43,898 bases of DNA from Candidatus Mediterraneibacter stercoripullorum (GTDB taxonomy: Bacteria > Bacillota > Clostridia > Lachnospirales > Lachnospiraceae): NCBI GenBank assembly GCA_019115765.1, contig DXCZ01000069.1:1-43898 (forward strand), in the 5' to 3' direction. Shown here piece after piece: positions 23,745 through 33,144 of this stretch (positions within the stretch are counted from its first letter, which is position 1; each line of letters opens with the position of its first letter). Made by a program: the position numbers and the translations under genes. The notes below the pieces were generated by a model. That model made no database searches and had not been told where the DNA came from. It worked only from the letters and a program-made list of their open reading frames with translations.

Positions 23745-25189
23745 GTTCTCTCACCCTCCATTCATTCGCCTGAGCATATAAATCCTGGAAGAATTTATAG
23801 CGCGACTCCTGTTTCATCAGTTCACTGTCGCTTCCCCGCTCGATTACCTGTCCGTCTTCGATCACAAGGATCTCATCAACATTCCGCACACTGGTCAGAC
23901 GGTGTGCGATCATGATAACGGTCTTGTCTTTCATCAGCTCTGCAAATGCCTTCTGCAGCTCATGTTCATTTTCCGGATCTACAGCCGCGCTGGCCTCATC
24001 CATGATCACTATCCGGGCGTTTTTCAGGATTGCCCGGGCAATACCGATCCGCTGTTTCTCCCCTCCGGACAGATAGACTCCTTTGGAGCCGATTATCGTT
24101 TTTTCTCTGTCATTGAATTTATCCAGAATACTGTCACACCCGGCCCTGTGGAAAGCCTCCATGACCTTCTCTCTGGATGCAGAGACATTTGCCATGGCAA
24201 CATTTTCATACAGGCTTGTCTTGAACAGCTTTACATCCTGGAAGACAAAGGCGATATTTCCCAGAATGGACTTCTCGCTGTAATCCTCTAGCGGAAATCC
24301 CCCGATCTTGATCCTCCCCTGGTCCACTCTGTAAAATCCGGATATCAACTTGGCGATGGTTGATTTTCCGCTGCCGCTGGCTCCGACCAGAGCGTAGCTG
24401 TGGTTCTGCTTCAGAGTAAAGCTTACATCCTTCAATACCGGCTTCTCTCCGTATCCGAATGTCACATGGTCGAATTCAATGTCGAAATTATCTGCCATCT
24501 CACGACTTCCATGCCAAAGAGCGTCTTTGTGCATAAAATGATCTGGCGTCCGCGTTGAAGATCTTCACTACCTGGATTCCCCGGACATACTCCACAGACT
24601 CCGCGCTCAGCCGCTCCAGCGCCTGCTGATAACGTTTCATAAACTGGGTTTCTCCAGACATACTTATATAGAGGATCGCCGCCGCTACGGTCAGGACCGT
24701 AAGTCCGATCCCAACTCTGAAACTGACAATATAGCCGGCGATCAGCAGCAGAAACGGCTTTACCAGAGCATTGGCAATATCAGGCAGCAGGTGGGCAACG
24801 ATGCTGTGTGTCTGTGATGCGTTGTCATCTATGATCTTCCGGATCCTGCCGCTGGAATTCAGATCAAAGAACCGGAAGCTTGCCTCCGACAGTCCGGCAA
24901 TGCCTCTCTTTCTCAGATTGGTTTCCAGACGGAATCCCAGTATATGGGACGCCAGCACGCCTGCAAAGTAGACCACATGGCCCCCGATCAGCAGTCCGAA
25001 GATCACCCAGGCATAGAAAGCACTTCCGGACAGATCGTTTTTCACCATCAGACGGTCAAAAAAGACATAAAGATAATAGTATGCGCCGGTGATGGCAAAA
25101 GTAGACAGGACTGATAATAAGATGGATACATATACCAGGTACTTTCTTTCCGGAACATAGGCAAACAATTTCTTGTAAACCTTGAACAT
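23737..25189 (-). pseudogene. ABC exporter gene with internal out-of-frame deletion
   Basis: From ATG 25189 (GGGAGGG upstream) the frame gives an exporter membrane domain: MFKVYKKLFAYVPERKYLV, several membrane helices, and SAESVEYVRGIQVVKIFNADARSF, then stops at 24500. An overlapping frame from 24534 gives a complete ATPase domain: NFDIEFDHVTFGYGE, GASGSGKST, LSGGEKQR, VIMDEASAAVD and AHR. In intact proteins about 80-100 residues, including the last membrane helices, lie between these parts. They are missing and the joint at about 24510-24545 is out of frame. Together with the remnant at 23649 this was a two-subunit exporter of the siderophore or multidrug type. Confidence 0.8.
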
Positions 25190-25247
25190 GGTTTCCCTCC
25201 CTTTCCTATTGATCAAAGATTATTGTTCTGTTATACGCATGACCTGA

Positions 25248-25282
25248 AAAATCCAGGTTAGATATAACTAACCTGGATTTTA
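25248..25282 (-). terminator. Terminator of the amylase gene
   Basis: A perfect 10-bp stem TCCAGGTTAG/CTAACCTGGA with a 6-nt loop (25252-25277) is followed on the minus strand by TTTTTC and preceded by a run of A. It lies about 85 nt after the amylase stop and can act in both directions. Confidence 0.9.
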
Positions 25283-25361
25283 ATACCCGAAAACTGTTCC
25301 GTCAAGACGGCTGCCTTATATTCTGTTTTACTGAGAAAAAAGTATGTTTAAATGTTCGGAT

Positions 25362-28300
25362 CTACTCCCACTTATATGCAATACTCTTTGTCACCACATT
25401 GTCTGCCTCGTCCTTTACATCTATCATGATAGTGTAATTCCCCGGCTCAGGAGGATTGCAGTAAGCAACATTGCTTGTCGAATAATCTCTGAATACTGTT
25501 GTTCTGCCATTTACAGTCCTGTAGAATCGATATTGCAATTTGCCTGTTCCGCCAGATGCATTCGCCGTTAAAATTACAGTAGACCCTTGCGGCTGCGGTG
25601 ATTTCTTTGACACAGAAATGGAATCAAGTTTCAATGTGTTTTCCGAAGAATTCCAGCTGAATTCCATTTTCTTCGTTGCTGTTTTCCCATTTTCATCACG
25701 GACGTCTACATATAATTCGTATACGCCTGTATCAGAAGGATTACAGTAAGCAACATTGCTTGCAGCATAATCTCTGAACACTGTAGTAACCCCGTCCTTC
25801 ACACGATAGAAGCAATACTGAAGTGTTCCGTCTCCGCCTGATGCAGATGCGGTCAGTTTCACGGTACTGCCCAGTACCTGCGGAGAGACTTTGGAGGCTT
25901 CAAATGATTTTATTACTATACTGTTTTCCGGAGCATCCCAGGTAAAATCCAGCTGGGCAGTTGATGTATTTCCCGCCTCATCGCGTGCATCTACATAAAT
26001 AGTATAATCTCCCGCCTGAGGTGGATTACAGTAAGCTACCGTACTGGTGGAATAGTCTCTGAATACCGTAGTGACATCATCTTTTATACGATAAAACCGG
26101 TACTGCAGTTTTCCTGTGCCGCCCTCTGCGGATGCTGTCAGCTTAACTGTTGTTCCCTGGGCCTGAGGTGACACCTTCTCAGCGGAGAGACTGACAGTAA
26201 GCTTCTGTTCGGGATCTTCATCTCCCTTTGGTACGATTACCTCGTTTAATCCTGAGGAATCATATTTCCCATAAGCCGTGACATCATATCCCACACTTGC
26301 CGGAGCCTGATTACTTCCGTCATTAAAAAGAACCTTGATCGACTCGTCTGTATCCGGTGTATCGAATACATACCGGTAAACTCCGTTGGGCAGCTTTTCC
26401 ATGGCTGCACCCGGCCATGCGCCTGCAATTGTAACGGCATCTCCATAATACAGATAACAGTTAATGTTCGATCCCCATCCGGACGGTTTTTCAAAATAAA
26501 TCGCCGTTTTTCCTTCGGGTACAGCTTCATAGTCATATGGAGGTACCGTAACTTTCACGGTCAGCTGATCCGAGATCCCGTTATTCGAGGTTGCCGTAAT
26601 CACAGCCGTTCCGTCTCCCTGAGGTGTGATCACTCCCTTATTGTTTACTGTCGCTACATCTGAATCAGATGATGTCCAGGTCAGAGCTTTATTTTTTGCA
26701 TTTTCCGGAAGCACGGTTGCTTTGACTGTGGCTGTCTCACCCATCGTAAGATCAAGAGATTCCTCAGAAAGCTCAACAGATGTGACCTCTACAACATCTT
26801 CCCCAATCTGATACTGCTTGATGTATCCGTCATTTCCGTAATAGCCCCCATCCTTGAAGTCTGCGGATGCACTCACAGAATTTCCATCTGTAAATACGAC
26901 CGTCAGATTATCTGCATCTCCTGTATATGCACATGCATAGTCCTGATCCTCGATATAAGACATCGGAATGCTTTCTACAAGTGTGCCATTGCTGAACAGA
27001 TTTGCTGTTACGCTGCTCCATCCTGCCTCATTCTTGAAATAAATGCACTGACGGGAAGTATTTTCCACCGGGTTGTCTGTATAAAGATAAATGCCGTCCT
27101 GTCCGATCTTGCCAGGAGCAGGAGTCTTCTCTGTGTCAAGAACGTATACACGCATATTGCCTTTTCCAGAGCACTCGGCTGTTAAGGAACCATTTGTGAC
27201 TTTTTTCGTATCTCCTGTAACACAGTCTACATAAGTTCCATTCGGAATGTTATTAAATGTAGCTGTGCCGCTGACAGTGATCAGAGCGAAACTGTCTGTC
27301 TTATCATCTGTATAGCGTCTCTTGTATGCCATGTTATTCCCGCTGATATCTTCTGTTGAATACTGTCCTTTTCTCAGTGCCGGCACTGCCTGACGGATCT
27401 GGTTCAGACGCTGGATATGTCTGGAAAGGGGAGCGTTTAATGTCTCTGCCATCGTGCCGGTAGCACCGAAATATTCGCCAAAATCAGTAGTCAAAACATC
27501 GCCTTCGATATTGTCTCCATAGTACGCCCGCCCGGTCTGACTGAGCGGAGCATTCGGACCCACATCAATGGGCTTGCCGGCCTGGAATTCAATCTCGCTT
27601 CCATAATAGATACATGGAATTCCTCTGAACGTAAACATAAGAGAAAGGTTCTCTGCCCATGCATCTGTTCCTCCGTTGTACCGTACTGTCTGGCACTGAT
27701 CCGGAGCATAGTCATGAGAGTCCACGTAAACCACATTCCATGTGGAATCGTTAAAGTACTTATCCTCGCCAAGAGCTGTATTAAATGCGCTGTTCGCATC
27801 ATTAAAGCTCCAGTGCATCTGAAAATCAATTACATCCAGTCCGGATTTCTCTGAATAATCCGGCTCATGATATTCATTTCCATATAAGAATGCATTATCA
27901 CTGGTCGGCTGATTATTGGTATCCATATGCTCATAATAATGTTCTTCTACAAGTGCCTCATTGGATTCCAGACTGTCGCTCCAGCGCCCGGTCCAGCTTT
28001 CATCATCAGCCCATGTATAGAAGCAGGTTGAGATCGGCGGAGCATTGCGGTACCACACATCATGCCCTTTTGTACACACCTCTCCGAACATATAGAAATC
28101 ATCTCCTCCTGCCTCTTTAAATGCAGGAACAAAGACAGAATTCAAAGTAAGTCGTGAAAGATGTTTGGTCGTATCAACACGGAATGCATCCACTCCCATA
28201 TCAATATACTGCTCATAGCAGTCAACAAGATACTCATAAACCTTCGGGTTCTCTGTCTCCAGGTCAAAACAGTCATCTGCTATCGTCTTGATCTGCGCGT

Positions 28301-28982
28301 CATAAGTATCATAGTCAGCACCGCCGCAGAATCCATTGTGATGGTAAATATTCTCCGGATCATTTGCTCCGTTCATAACAGTCTGATTCCGCTCTGTATA
28401 GATGTCACTTGTCAGCTGAAGAAGGTTTTCTTCTCCCCAGTTGCAGGTATGGTTCAGAACCACGTCCTGAATCACTTTAATTCCTTTTTCATGACATGCA
28501 TCGATCAGATCCTGATATGTAATACCATTGGACTCGTATCTGTTATCCACTGCGCTGAAATTATAAGCATGATAACCGTGATAATCATAGCCCGAATCAT
28601 TCTCCACAACAGGAGTGATCCAGATCGCTGTGAACCCAAGGGCCTTGATGTAATCCAGCTTGTCAATCAGCCCCTTGAAATCTCCCCTCCATGCCGGATC
28701 GGAATCAGGATTATTGGCCTTTTTGTCCTCTGAGCAATGCTCATTGTTGCTTGGATCGCCGTCGTAGAATCTCGTTGTAATTAGAAAATAAATAGATTCA
28801 TCACGGAAATCCGTCCTGCTGTCCGCATAAATGACTCCTGAGGGACTTGCAGTTGCCCTGGCATCACTCTGGGAGATCTCTGCCGCCTCTGCCGTAGAAG
28901 CAGGGACATAAAGACTTCCCAGAGTGGTTGCCGCGATAGCAGCACTTAGTGACAGTGCTGTAAACCGCAGATGTTTTTTCAT
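25362..28982 (-). CDS. Secreted GH13 alpha-amylase with starch-binding modules
   Basis: This 1206-residue extracellular enzyme cleaves alpha-1,4-glucan links of starch. It has a signal peptide (cleavage near AEAAE, about 34), a GH13 barrel (about 55-560) with catalytic Asp in FRVDTTKHL (about 270), Glu in MFGEVCT (about 301) and Asp in VDSHD (about 424), and VVLNHT. A carbohydrate-module-like region follows (about 630-720), then a Big_2 Ig-like domain (ELSEESLDLTMGETATV), a CBM26-type starch module (YFEKPSGWGSNINCYLYYGD) and three C-terminal repeats of about 90 residues sharing SPQ..GSTV.LTA, LQYRFYR, TTVFRDYS and VAYCNP. No sortase signal is present. The start follows AAAGGAG. It is monocistronic. 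Confidence 0.95.
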   Translation of the reverse strand: MKKHLRFTALSLSAAIAATTLGSLYVPASTAEAAEISQSDARATASPSGVIYADSRTDFRDESIYFLITTRFYDGDPSNNEHCSEDKKANNPDSDPAWRGDFKGLIDKLDYIKALGFTAIWITPVVENDSGYDYHGYHAYNFSAVDNRYESNGITYQDLIDACHEKGIKVIQDVVLNHTCNWGEENLLQLTSDIYTERNQTVMNGANDPENIYHHNGFCGGADYDTYDAQIKTIADDCFDLETENPKVYEYLVDCYEQYIDMGVDAFRVDTTKHLSRLTLNSVFVPAFKEAGGDDFYMFGEVCTKGHDVWYRNAPPISTCFYTWADDESWTGRWSDSLESNEALVEEHYYEHMDTNNQPTSDNAFLYGNEYHEPDYSEKSGLDVIDFQMHWSFNDANSAFNTALGEDKYFNDSTWNVVYVDSHDYAPDQCQTVRYNGGTDAWAENLSLMFTFRGIPCIYYGSEIEFQAGKPIDVGPNAPLSQTGRAYYGDNIEGDVLTTDFGEYFGATGTMAETLNAPLSRHIQRLNQIRQAVPALRKGQYSTEDISGNNMAYKRRYTDDKTDSFALITVSGTATFNNIPNGTYVDCVTGDTKKVTNGSLTAECSGKGNMRVYVLDTEKTPAPGKIGQDGIYLYTDNPVENTSRQCIYFKNEAGWSSVTANLFSNGTLVESIPMSYIEDQDYACAYTGDADNLTVVFTDGNSVSASADFKDGGYYGNDGYIKQYQIGEDVVEVTSVELSEESLDLTMGETATVKATVLPENAKNKALTWTSSDSDVATVNNKGVITPQGDGTAVITATSNNGISDQLTVKVTVPPYDYEAVPEGKTAIYFEKPSGWGSNINCYLYYGDAVTIAGAWPGAAMEKLPNGVYRYVFDTPDTDESIKVLFNDGSNQAPASVGYDVTAYGKYDSSGLNEVIVPKGDEDPEQKLTVSLSAEKVSPQAQGTTVKLTASAEGGTGKLQYRFYRIKDDVTTVFRDYSTSTVAYCNPPQAGDYTIYVDARDEAGNTSTAQLDFTWDAPENSIVIKSFEASKVSPQVLGSTVKLTASASGGDGTLQYCFYRVKDGVTTVFRDYAASNVAYCNPSDTGVYELYVDVRDENGKTATKKMEFSWNSSENTLKLDSISVSKKSPQPQGSTVILTANASGGTGKLQYRFYRTVNGRTTVFRDYSTSNVAYCNPPEPGNYTIMIDVKDEADNVVTKSIAYKWE

Positions 28983-29145
28983 TGTGTAACTCTCCTTTCT
29001 CCTTCAGTATAACGGAACTGAAAAATGGCATATTCTGCCAGTGTTCCATTGTCTTACTGTATTTAACAGAAAGAGAGCGGATTCATCAATGACTCATTTT
29101 CCGTTTTTATGTCAATATTCGCATACATATAAAAAATGTTATATG

Positions 29146-29160
29146 AAACGGTCTCCGTTT
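29146..29160. promoter_or_regulatory. Inverted repeat upstream of the amylase gene
   Basis: AAACGG-TCT-CCGTTT is a perfect dyad about 165 nt upstream of the amylase start and about 30 nt upstream of a TTGACA (29110-29115) on the minus strand. It resembles an operator of the LacI type used for maltose or starch genes. No good -10 follows TTGACA, so the promoter itself is not assigned. Confidence 0.35.
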
Positions 29161-29170
29161 TGCTGTTTCA

Positions 29171-29202
29171 AAACAAAAAGGAGCTGTTTCAACAACAACT
29201 CC
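29171..29202 (-). terminator. Terminator after the DUF6483-like gene
   Basis: On the minus strand GGAG-x-TGTT pairs with AACA-x-CTCC (29194-29202 with 29180-29188) and is followed by TTTTTGTTTT. It lies just after the hypothetical gene and upstream of the amylase control region. Confidence 0.8.
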
Positions 29203-29219
29203 TCGTAAAACATCATGCT

Positions 29220-29597
29220 TTATTTGCTGATCACATCCCATAGTTCTCCATGTCCGTAATAATCCACGATATACTTTAATCCATCGACCACTTCATCCTG
29301 AGTGTAATCATGCTCGAGCAGAAACTCCTCAGTCTTCGCTCCCAGCTTCTCATAAAAAAGAAGCGCCATTTCAAAATAATCACGATCGTTCGGATCCAGC
29401 CCGTCCAGCAGGAGATTCTCCGCCTCATTGATCTCCCCGTCATCAATCATGGCTGTCAGCTTTTTAAACAGTTCCAGCTTTTCCAGAGAGACAAGATCCT
29501 TCTCCTCATGATCCATATCTCTGCCGAAAATCAGTCGGATCAAGGTTCTCACTGCCTCATGTACCATCCGCATGATGTAATCCTTATCCTGTATCAT
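29220..29597 (-). CDS. Hypothetical protein, DUF6483-like
   Basis: The 125-residue acidic helical protein starts MIQDKDYIMRMVHEAVRTLIRLIFGRD and is rich in Glu, Asp and Leu. The pattern, a short N-terminal amphipathic helix followed by a TPR-like helical pair (about 40-85, LEKLELFKKLTAMIDDGEINEAENLLLDGL), recalls the DUF6483 family of Lachnospiraceae; this is from memory and unverified. No membrane segment, signal or metal motif is visible. It lies 18 nt after the GrpB-deaminase gene and ends at a terminator, so the two may be one operon. Function unknown. Confidence 0.75.
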   Translation of the reverse strand: MIQDKDYIMRMVHEAVRTLIRLIFGRDMDHEEKDLVSLEKLELFKKLTAMIDDGEINEAENLLLDGLDPNDRDYFEMALLFYEKLGAKTEEFLLEHDYTQDEVVDGLKYIVDYYGHGELWDVISK

Positions 29598-29615
29598 CCT
29601 TACTTCCTCCGTTTT

Positions 29616-30521
29616 TTATTGTTCTGTACTCCACCAATCGGGGATCAATGATTTAAGCCGTATTACTTTTTTAGTTTCATAATCACACAGGATTTCTATT
29701 TTCCCTGCTGATTTATCCAACTGCATCATAAATTCCCGGCAGGCGCCGCAGGGCATTCCTGCTTTTCCATCCGGCATGACAGCGACTATTTTTACGATTT
29801 GGCTTTCCCCGTTTGTTATCATATTTGCGATCGCATTTCGTTCCGCGCACATCCCCAACGAACAAGCCGTGTCAATACAGACGCCTACATAAATATTTCC
29901 CTTTGCTGTAAGCAGCGCGGCAGAAACAGATCCAGCCTCGATCAGCGGAGAAATATTCCTTTCACGCTGCACTTTTCTCGCGGCAATATACAATCTCTCC
30001 CATGTCCCATCGTATTGAGTAAGCGCACGCTCCTCCATTTCACGGACAAAATTTTCTTTCCCCTTACAATAGCCATCTATATCATAAGGGAACTTTTGTG
30101 CAAGATCTTTTTTGATCTTTGCATATTCATCCCGCTCTTTTTCATGGGTACGCATATAGTCCCTAAAGGCAAGGTGTCTTCCGATATTATTCCAGTCATC
30201 TGCCTGGAAAATATGAATTTGATGGGTCCGTTCATCGCCCCCTTTGCGAAGATAGCGTCTGCCCGCTATTCCAAACTCACCGAGATATTCATAGCCTATA
30301 TCTGCAAACTTTTCTGCAGCCATGTCTACTCGCTCAAGGCTTCTAACGGCCACCATAATATCAATAATTGGTTTGGCAGCCAATCCAGGAACAGATGTAC
30401 TTCCAATATGATAGATAGAAATGCAGTTATCTTTCAATATTTCAGTAATTTTGTCCCGTTCTCTCATATATTTTAACGGCCATTCCGGATCATAATTCAA
30501 AACAGTTATATGCTGCGTCAT
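29616..30521 (-). CDS. GrpB nucleotidyltransferase-cytidine deaminase fusion
   Basis: Residues 1-165 are a GrpB/UPF0157 domain, a nucleotidyltransferase-fold protein: NYDPEWPLKYMRERD, the HIGSTSVPGLAAKPIIDI motif (about 38-55) with Gly-Ser and Asp, and HQIHIFQ. Residues 172-301 are a cytidine/blasticidin-type deaminase with zinc motif CAERNA (Cys225, Glu227) and PCGACREF (Cys258, Cys261). All zinc ligands and the proton-shuttle Glu are present, so the deaminase half should be active. The join is in one clean frame. A nucleoside or nucleoside-antibiotic modifying role is possible but unproven. The start follows AAGGAG. Confidence 0.9.
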   Translation of the reverse strand: MTQHITVLNYDPEWPLKYMRERDKITEILKDNCISIYHIGSTSVPGLAAKPIIDIMVAVRSLERVDMAAEKFADIGYEYLGEFGIAGRRYLRKGGDERTHQIHIFQADDWNNIGRHLAFRDYMRTHEKERDEYAKIKKDLAQKFPYDIDGYCKGKENFVREMEERALTQYDGTWERLYIAARKVQRERNISPLIEAGSVSAALLTAKGNIYVGVCIDTACSLGMCAERNAIANMITNGESQIVKIVAVMPDGKAGMPCGACREFMMQLDKSAGKIEILCDYETKKVIRLKSLIPDWWSTEQ

Positions 30522-30708
30522 AAAATCACTCCTTATCTGATTCTCGTGAATTGCTTATTCTGATCGTGCAATCACGGCACTATTCTCACTTGGAAATCAT
30601 CGTTCATTCCCCACTTATTTAGCGAAAAACGGCCACAGATATTATATCATCTCCATACTCGTTTAGCCACCTTTTGCTTGTCAATCCTTAAACCCGGTTT
30701 CCCCACCA

Positions 30709-30732
30709 TTAACTTTTTTCACCGGAAGTTAA
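30709..30732. promoter_or_regulatory. Dyad upstream of the XRE regulator (candidate operator)
   Basis: TTAACTT and AAGTTAA form a perfect 7-bp inverted repeat around a 10-nt spacer, 84 nt upstream of the XRE regulator start. The position suits an autoregulatory site. The 294-nt interval 30522-30815 contains no gene; a clear sigma-A promoter was not found on either strand. Confidence 0.4.
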
Positions 30733-30815
30733 CTGCTGTTCCATTGTAAAACCGTTGATTCCGACGTAAAATAAACCTCAAAGATAAACTTCAGGAAACA
30801 GAAGGGAGATCGATC

Positions 30816-31370
30816 ATGAAAGAAATACACCTTGGAAAAGTACTGCTCGAAAACCGCCATCGGCTGGGCGTCACCCAGGATGAGCTGGCGGAATATCTGG
30901 GAGTTTCCAAAGCAGCCGTATCCAAATGGGAGACAGAGACCACAGATGAGGCCATGGCACTGTTCCGGAAAGTAAAGACCGGAACCGATGATCCCTCCCT
31001 TGGGACAGAAGCACTTCAGATGGAAGCGCTCTGCCTGATCGCCATGGCACAGGGATGGGCATCCATGGGAGAAAAGAATCTCTGCCTTTCTCTGCTTGAA
31101 AAATACGCAGATCTGGCAACCGGCGAAATATGGCCTCTTCGGCTGAAAGGGGATGATTATTTCAATCTGATGGATGACTGGTTTGAAAAGAATCTTCTCC
31201 TCGGCACCCAGCTTCCAAGAGATGAAGCAGTCATCCGTCAAAGCATGGTACAGTCCATAGCAGAAAATCCTGCATTTTCTGGATTTGCAGATGATACACG
31301 TTTTCTGACAGTCATTCAGCGGCTGGAGCAGCTGACAACAGAACTAGCCGATCCAGTAACAAAAGAATGA
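30816..31370 (+). CDS. XRE-family regulator with shortened sensor region
   Basis: Residues 1-45 form a helix-turn-helix: LGVTQDELAEYLGVSKAAVSKWE. In the related regulators I know, which sit before ABC transporters, the helix-turn-helix is followed by a long helical repeat region of about 300 residues ending in QGWASMGEK, LLEKYADL, GDDYF, PRDEAVIRQSM and a final FLTVIQRLE. Here the helix-turn-helix jumps after KWET to TTDEAMALFRKV and then from LIAM to AQGWASMGEK, giving only 184 residues. Two in-frame internal losses are the simplest reading. The frame is intact, with AGAAGGGAG before the start. It is 14 nt upstream of the ABC ATPase and presumably regulates it. Confidence 0.8.
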   Translation: MKEIHLGKVLLENRHRLGVTQDELAEYLGVSKAAVSKWETETTDEAMALFRKVKTGTDDPSLGTEALQMEALCLIAMAQGWASMGEKNLCLSLLEKYADLATGEIWPLRLKGDDYFNLMDDWFEKNLLLGTQLPRDEAVIRQSMVQSIAENPAFSGFADDTRFLTVIQRLEQLTTELADPVTKE

Positions 31371-31384
31371 AGGAGGCTCACAAG

Positions 31385-32362
31385 ATGCAGACAATAATAT
31401 TAGAAAATCTTTCAAAGACGTATCCAGGCGGCAGGCAGGCTGTCAGACAAGTCTCTCTGTCTCTGGGACCCGGTGAAGTATATGGCTTTCTGGGACCAAA
31501 CGGAGCCGGAAAGACGACTACTGTAAAATTGCTGAACGGCATGCTGACGCCTTCCGGAGGTTGCTGCCGTGTATATGGGATCGATCCATCGGCAGAACCG
31601 GCAAAGGCCCATACACATTCCGGCGTTGTTACAGAGCACGCACAGATGTACGACAATCTGACCGGAATGGAAAACCTGCTCTTCTTCGCTTCTGTTTTCG
31701 GCCTGTCTCCGTCAGACAGCCGGAACCGTGCCCGCACACTGCTCCGCCAGCTGGCTCTGGAGGATGCTTCCGATAAGAAACTGTCCGCCTACTCTACCGG
31801 TATGCGGCAGAGACTGTCTCTGGCAAGAGCTTTGATCCACCGGCCGGAAGTGCTGTTTCTCGATGAACCAACTTCCGGACTGGATCCGGAAAGTGCCCAG
31901 AATGTAAACCAGATGATCCGGAATCTTGCAGAAAAGGAGGGCACCACAGTTTTTCTCTGTACCCATCAGCTCCGCTACGCCCAGGAAGTCTGTACCCGCT
32001 ATGGTCTCATCGAGGAAGGACGGCTTCTGGCATCCGGTACGCTCAGTGAGCTGCAAAGAGATATCCTGCCGGAGCTTCCGCTGTTTGTCCGTGTACAGCA
32101 TATGCCTCATGGACTTCCATTTCAGAAAACTGATGAAGAAAATCTCTACCAGACGTCCATCCATTCTGAAGGGGAGATCCCGTGTCTTGTCCGTCAGCTC
32201 ATCGAAGGCGGCGGCGATGTCTATTCTGTAGAAGTAAAGCATCCTTCTCTGGAAGATATCTACTTTACTCTGACAAGGGACAGGAGAAGAACTGAAAACA
32301 CAGAAGACACTCCCGGCATTCAGCAGCAGGATCGGGAATCAGGAAAGGAGAAGATAATATGA
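31385..32362 (+). CDS. ABC transporter ATP-binding protein
   Basis: The 325-residue ATPase begins MQTIILENLSKTYPGG and has Walker A GPNGAGKTT, Q loop area TEHAQMYDNLTG, signature YSTGMRQRLSL, Walker B VLFLDEPTSGLD and the H loop CTHQL, followed by a C-terminal extension (about 225-325) ending in a charged tail. The type is that of ABC-2 exporters. ATG 31385 follows AGGAGG by 8 nt; the frame runs back to 31367 but that start has no ribosome site. It overlaps the permease gene by 4 nt (ATGA). With the XRE regulator upstream it forms a three-gene operon; substrate unknown. Confidence 0.93.
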   Translation: MQTIILENLSKTYPGGRQAVRQVSLSLGPGEVYGFLGPNGAGKTTTVKLLNGMLTPSGGCCRVYGIDPSAEPAKAHTHSGVVTEHAQMYDNLTGMENLLFFASVFGLSPSDSRNRARTLLRQLALEDASDKKLSAYSTGMRQRLSLARALIHRPEVLFLDEPTSGLDPESAQNVNQMIRNLAEKEGTTVFLCTHQLRYAQEVCTRYGLIEEGRLLASGTLSELQRDILPELPLFVRVQHMPHGLPFQKTDEENLYQTSIHSEGEIPCLVRQLIEGGGDVYSVEVKHPSLEDIYFTLTRDRRRTENTEDTPGIQQQDRESGKEKII

Positions 32363-33144
32363 ACCATGCAATAACCGCTGTGATCAAAAAGGACTTCCAG
32401 GCTATCACTGCCAACCGGAGACTTTTCCTTTCTCTGCTGATCGTACCGTTAGTACTTACAGTCTTTGTGCCGGGTGTCTTCATATCTATTGCGCATTTTA
32501 TGCCGGAGGATGAAGATATCCAGATGCTGCTGGAACTGCTTCCACGCAGCTCATGGGCATCCACCATGGAGCTCACTGTCACCGGTCTGATCTTCAACAA
32601 TATTCTTCCTGTATTTTTCCTGATGATTCCAATCATGGCGTCATCGATCATGGCTGCAAGCTCTTTCGTCGGAGAGAAAGAAAAGCACACGCTGGAGACA
32701 CTGCTCTATTCTCCATTGTCACTGGGACAGATCTTCCGCGCAAAGATCCTGGCCTCCTTCCTGATGAGCATGACCGTTTCACTGATTTCTTTTGCCGTCA
32801 TGTTGATCGTAGTAGAGGTAGAAGTCTTTCTACTGATGGGAACGCTCCTGATTCCGTCTGCCAGCTGGCTGGTCATCCTGCTCCTTCTCTCTCCTGCGGT
32901 CTCTCTGATCGCAGTCACGCTGATCGTCCGGGGATCCGCCAAAGCCCAGAGCATGGAGGAATCCCAGCAGGGAGCGGTCTTCATGATCCTCCCGGTCCTG
33001 TTGCTGATCGTAGGACAGTTTACCGGAGTTCTGCTGGTCAGCGTATGGATCCTCCTTGGACTGAGCCTGCTGTGCATGCTGCTGGCACTGTTTCTTCTGA
33101 AAAGAGCGGCAGGACGTTTTACTTATGAAATGCTGCTGAAGTAA
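32359..33144 (+). CDS. ABC-2 type transporter permease
   Basis: This 261-residue membrane protein has six predicted membrane segments and the ABC-2 pattern: N-terminal cytoplasmic VIKKDFQAITANRR, first helix, an extracellular loop with MPEDEDIQMLLELLPRSSW, then ASSFVGEKEKHTLETLLYSPLSLGQIFRAKIL, the conserved coupling segment. It pairs with the ATPase whose stop it overlaps. Its end at 33144 is followed by 130 nt without a gene, containing a tandem GTTTCCGGTT duplication at 33261-33280. Confidence 0.92.
   Translation: MNHAITAVIKKDFQAITANRRLFLSLLIVPLVLTVFVPGVFISIAHFMPEDEDIQMLLELLPRSSWASTMELTVTGLIFNNILPVFFLMIPIMASSIMAASSFVGEKEKHTLETLLYSPLSLGQIFRAKILASFLMSMTVSLISFAVMLIVVEVEVFLLMGTLLIPSASWLVILLLLSPAVSLIAVTLIVRGSAKAQSMEESQQGAVFMILPVLLLIVGQFTGVLLVSVWILLGLSLLCMLLALFLLKRAAGRFTYEMLLK

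Noticed and set aside
29146..29160. CcpA cre site upstream of the amylase
   Set aside because: The dyad AAACGG-TCT-CCGTTT lacks the central CG and fixed positions of the cre consensus.
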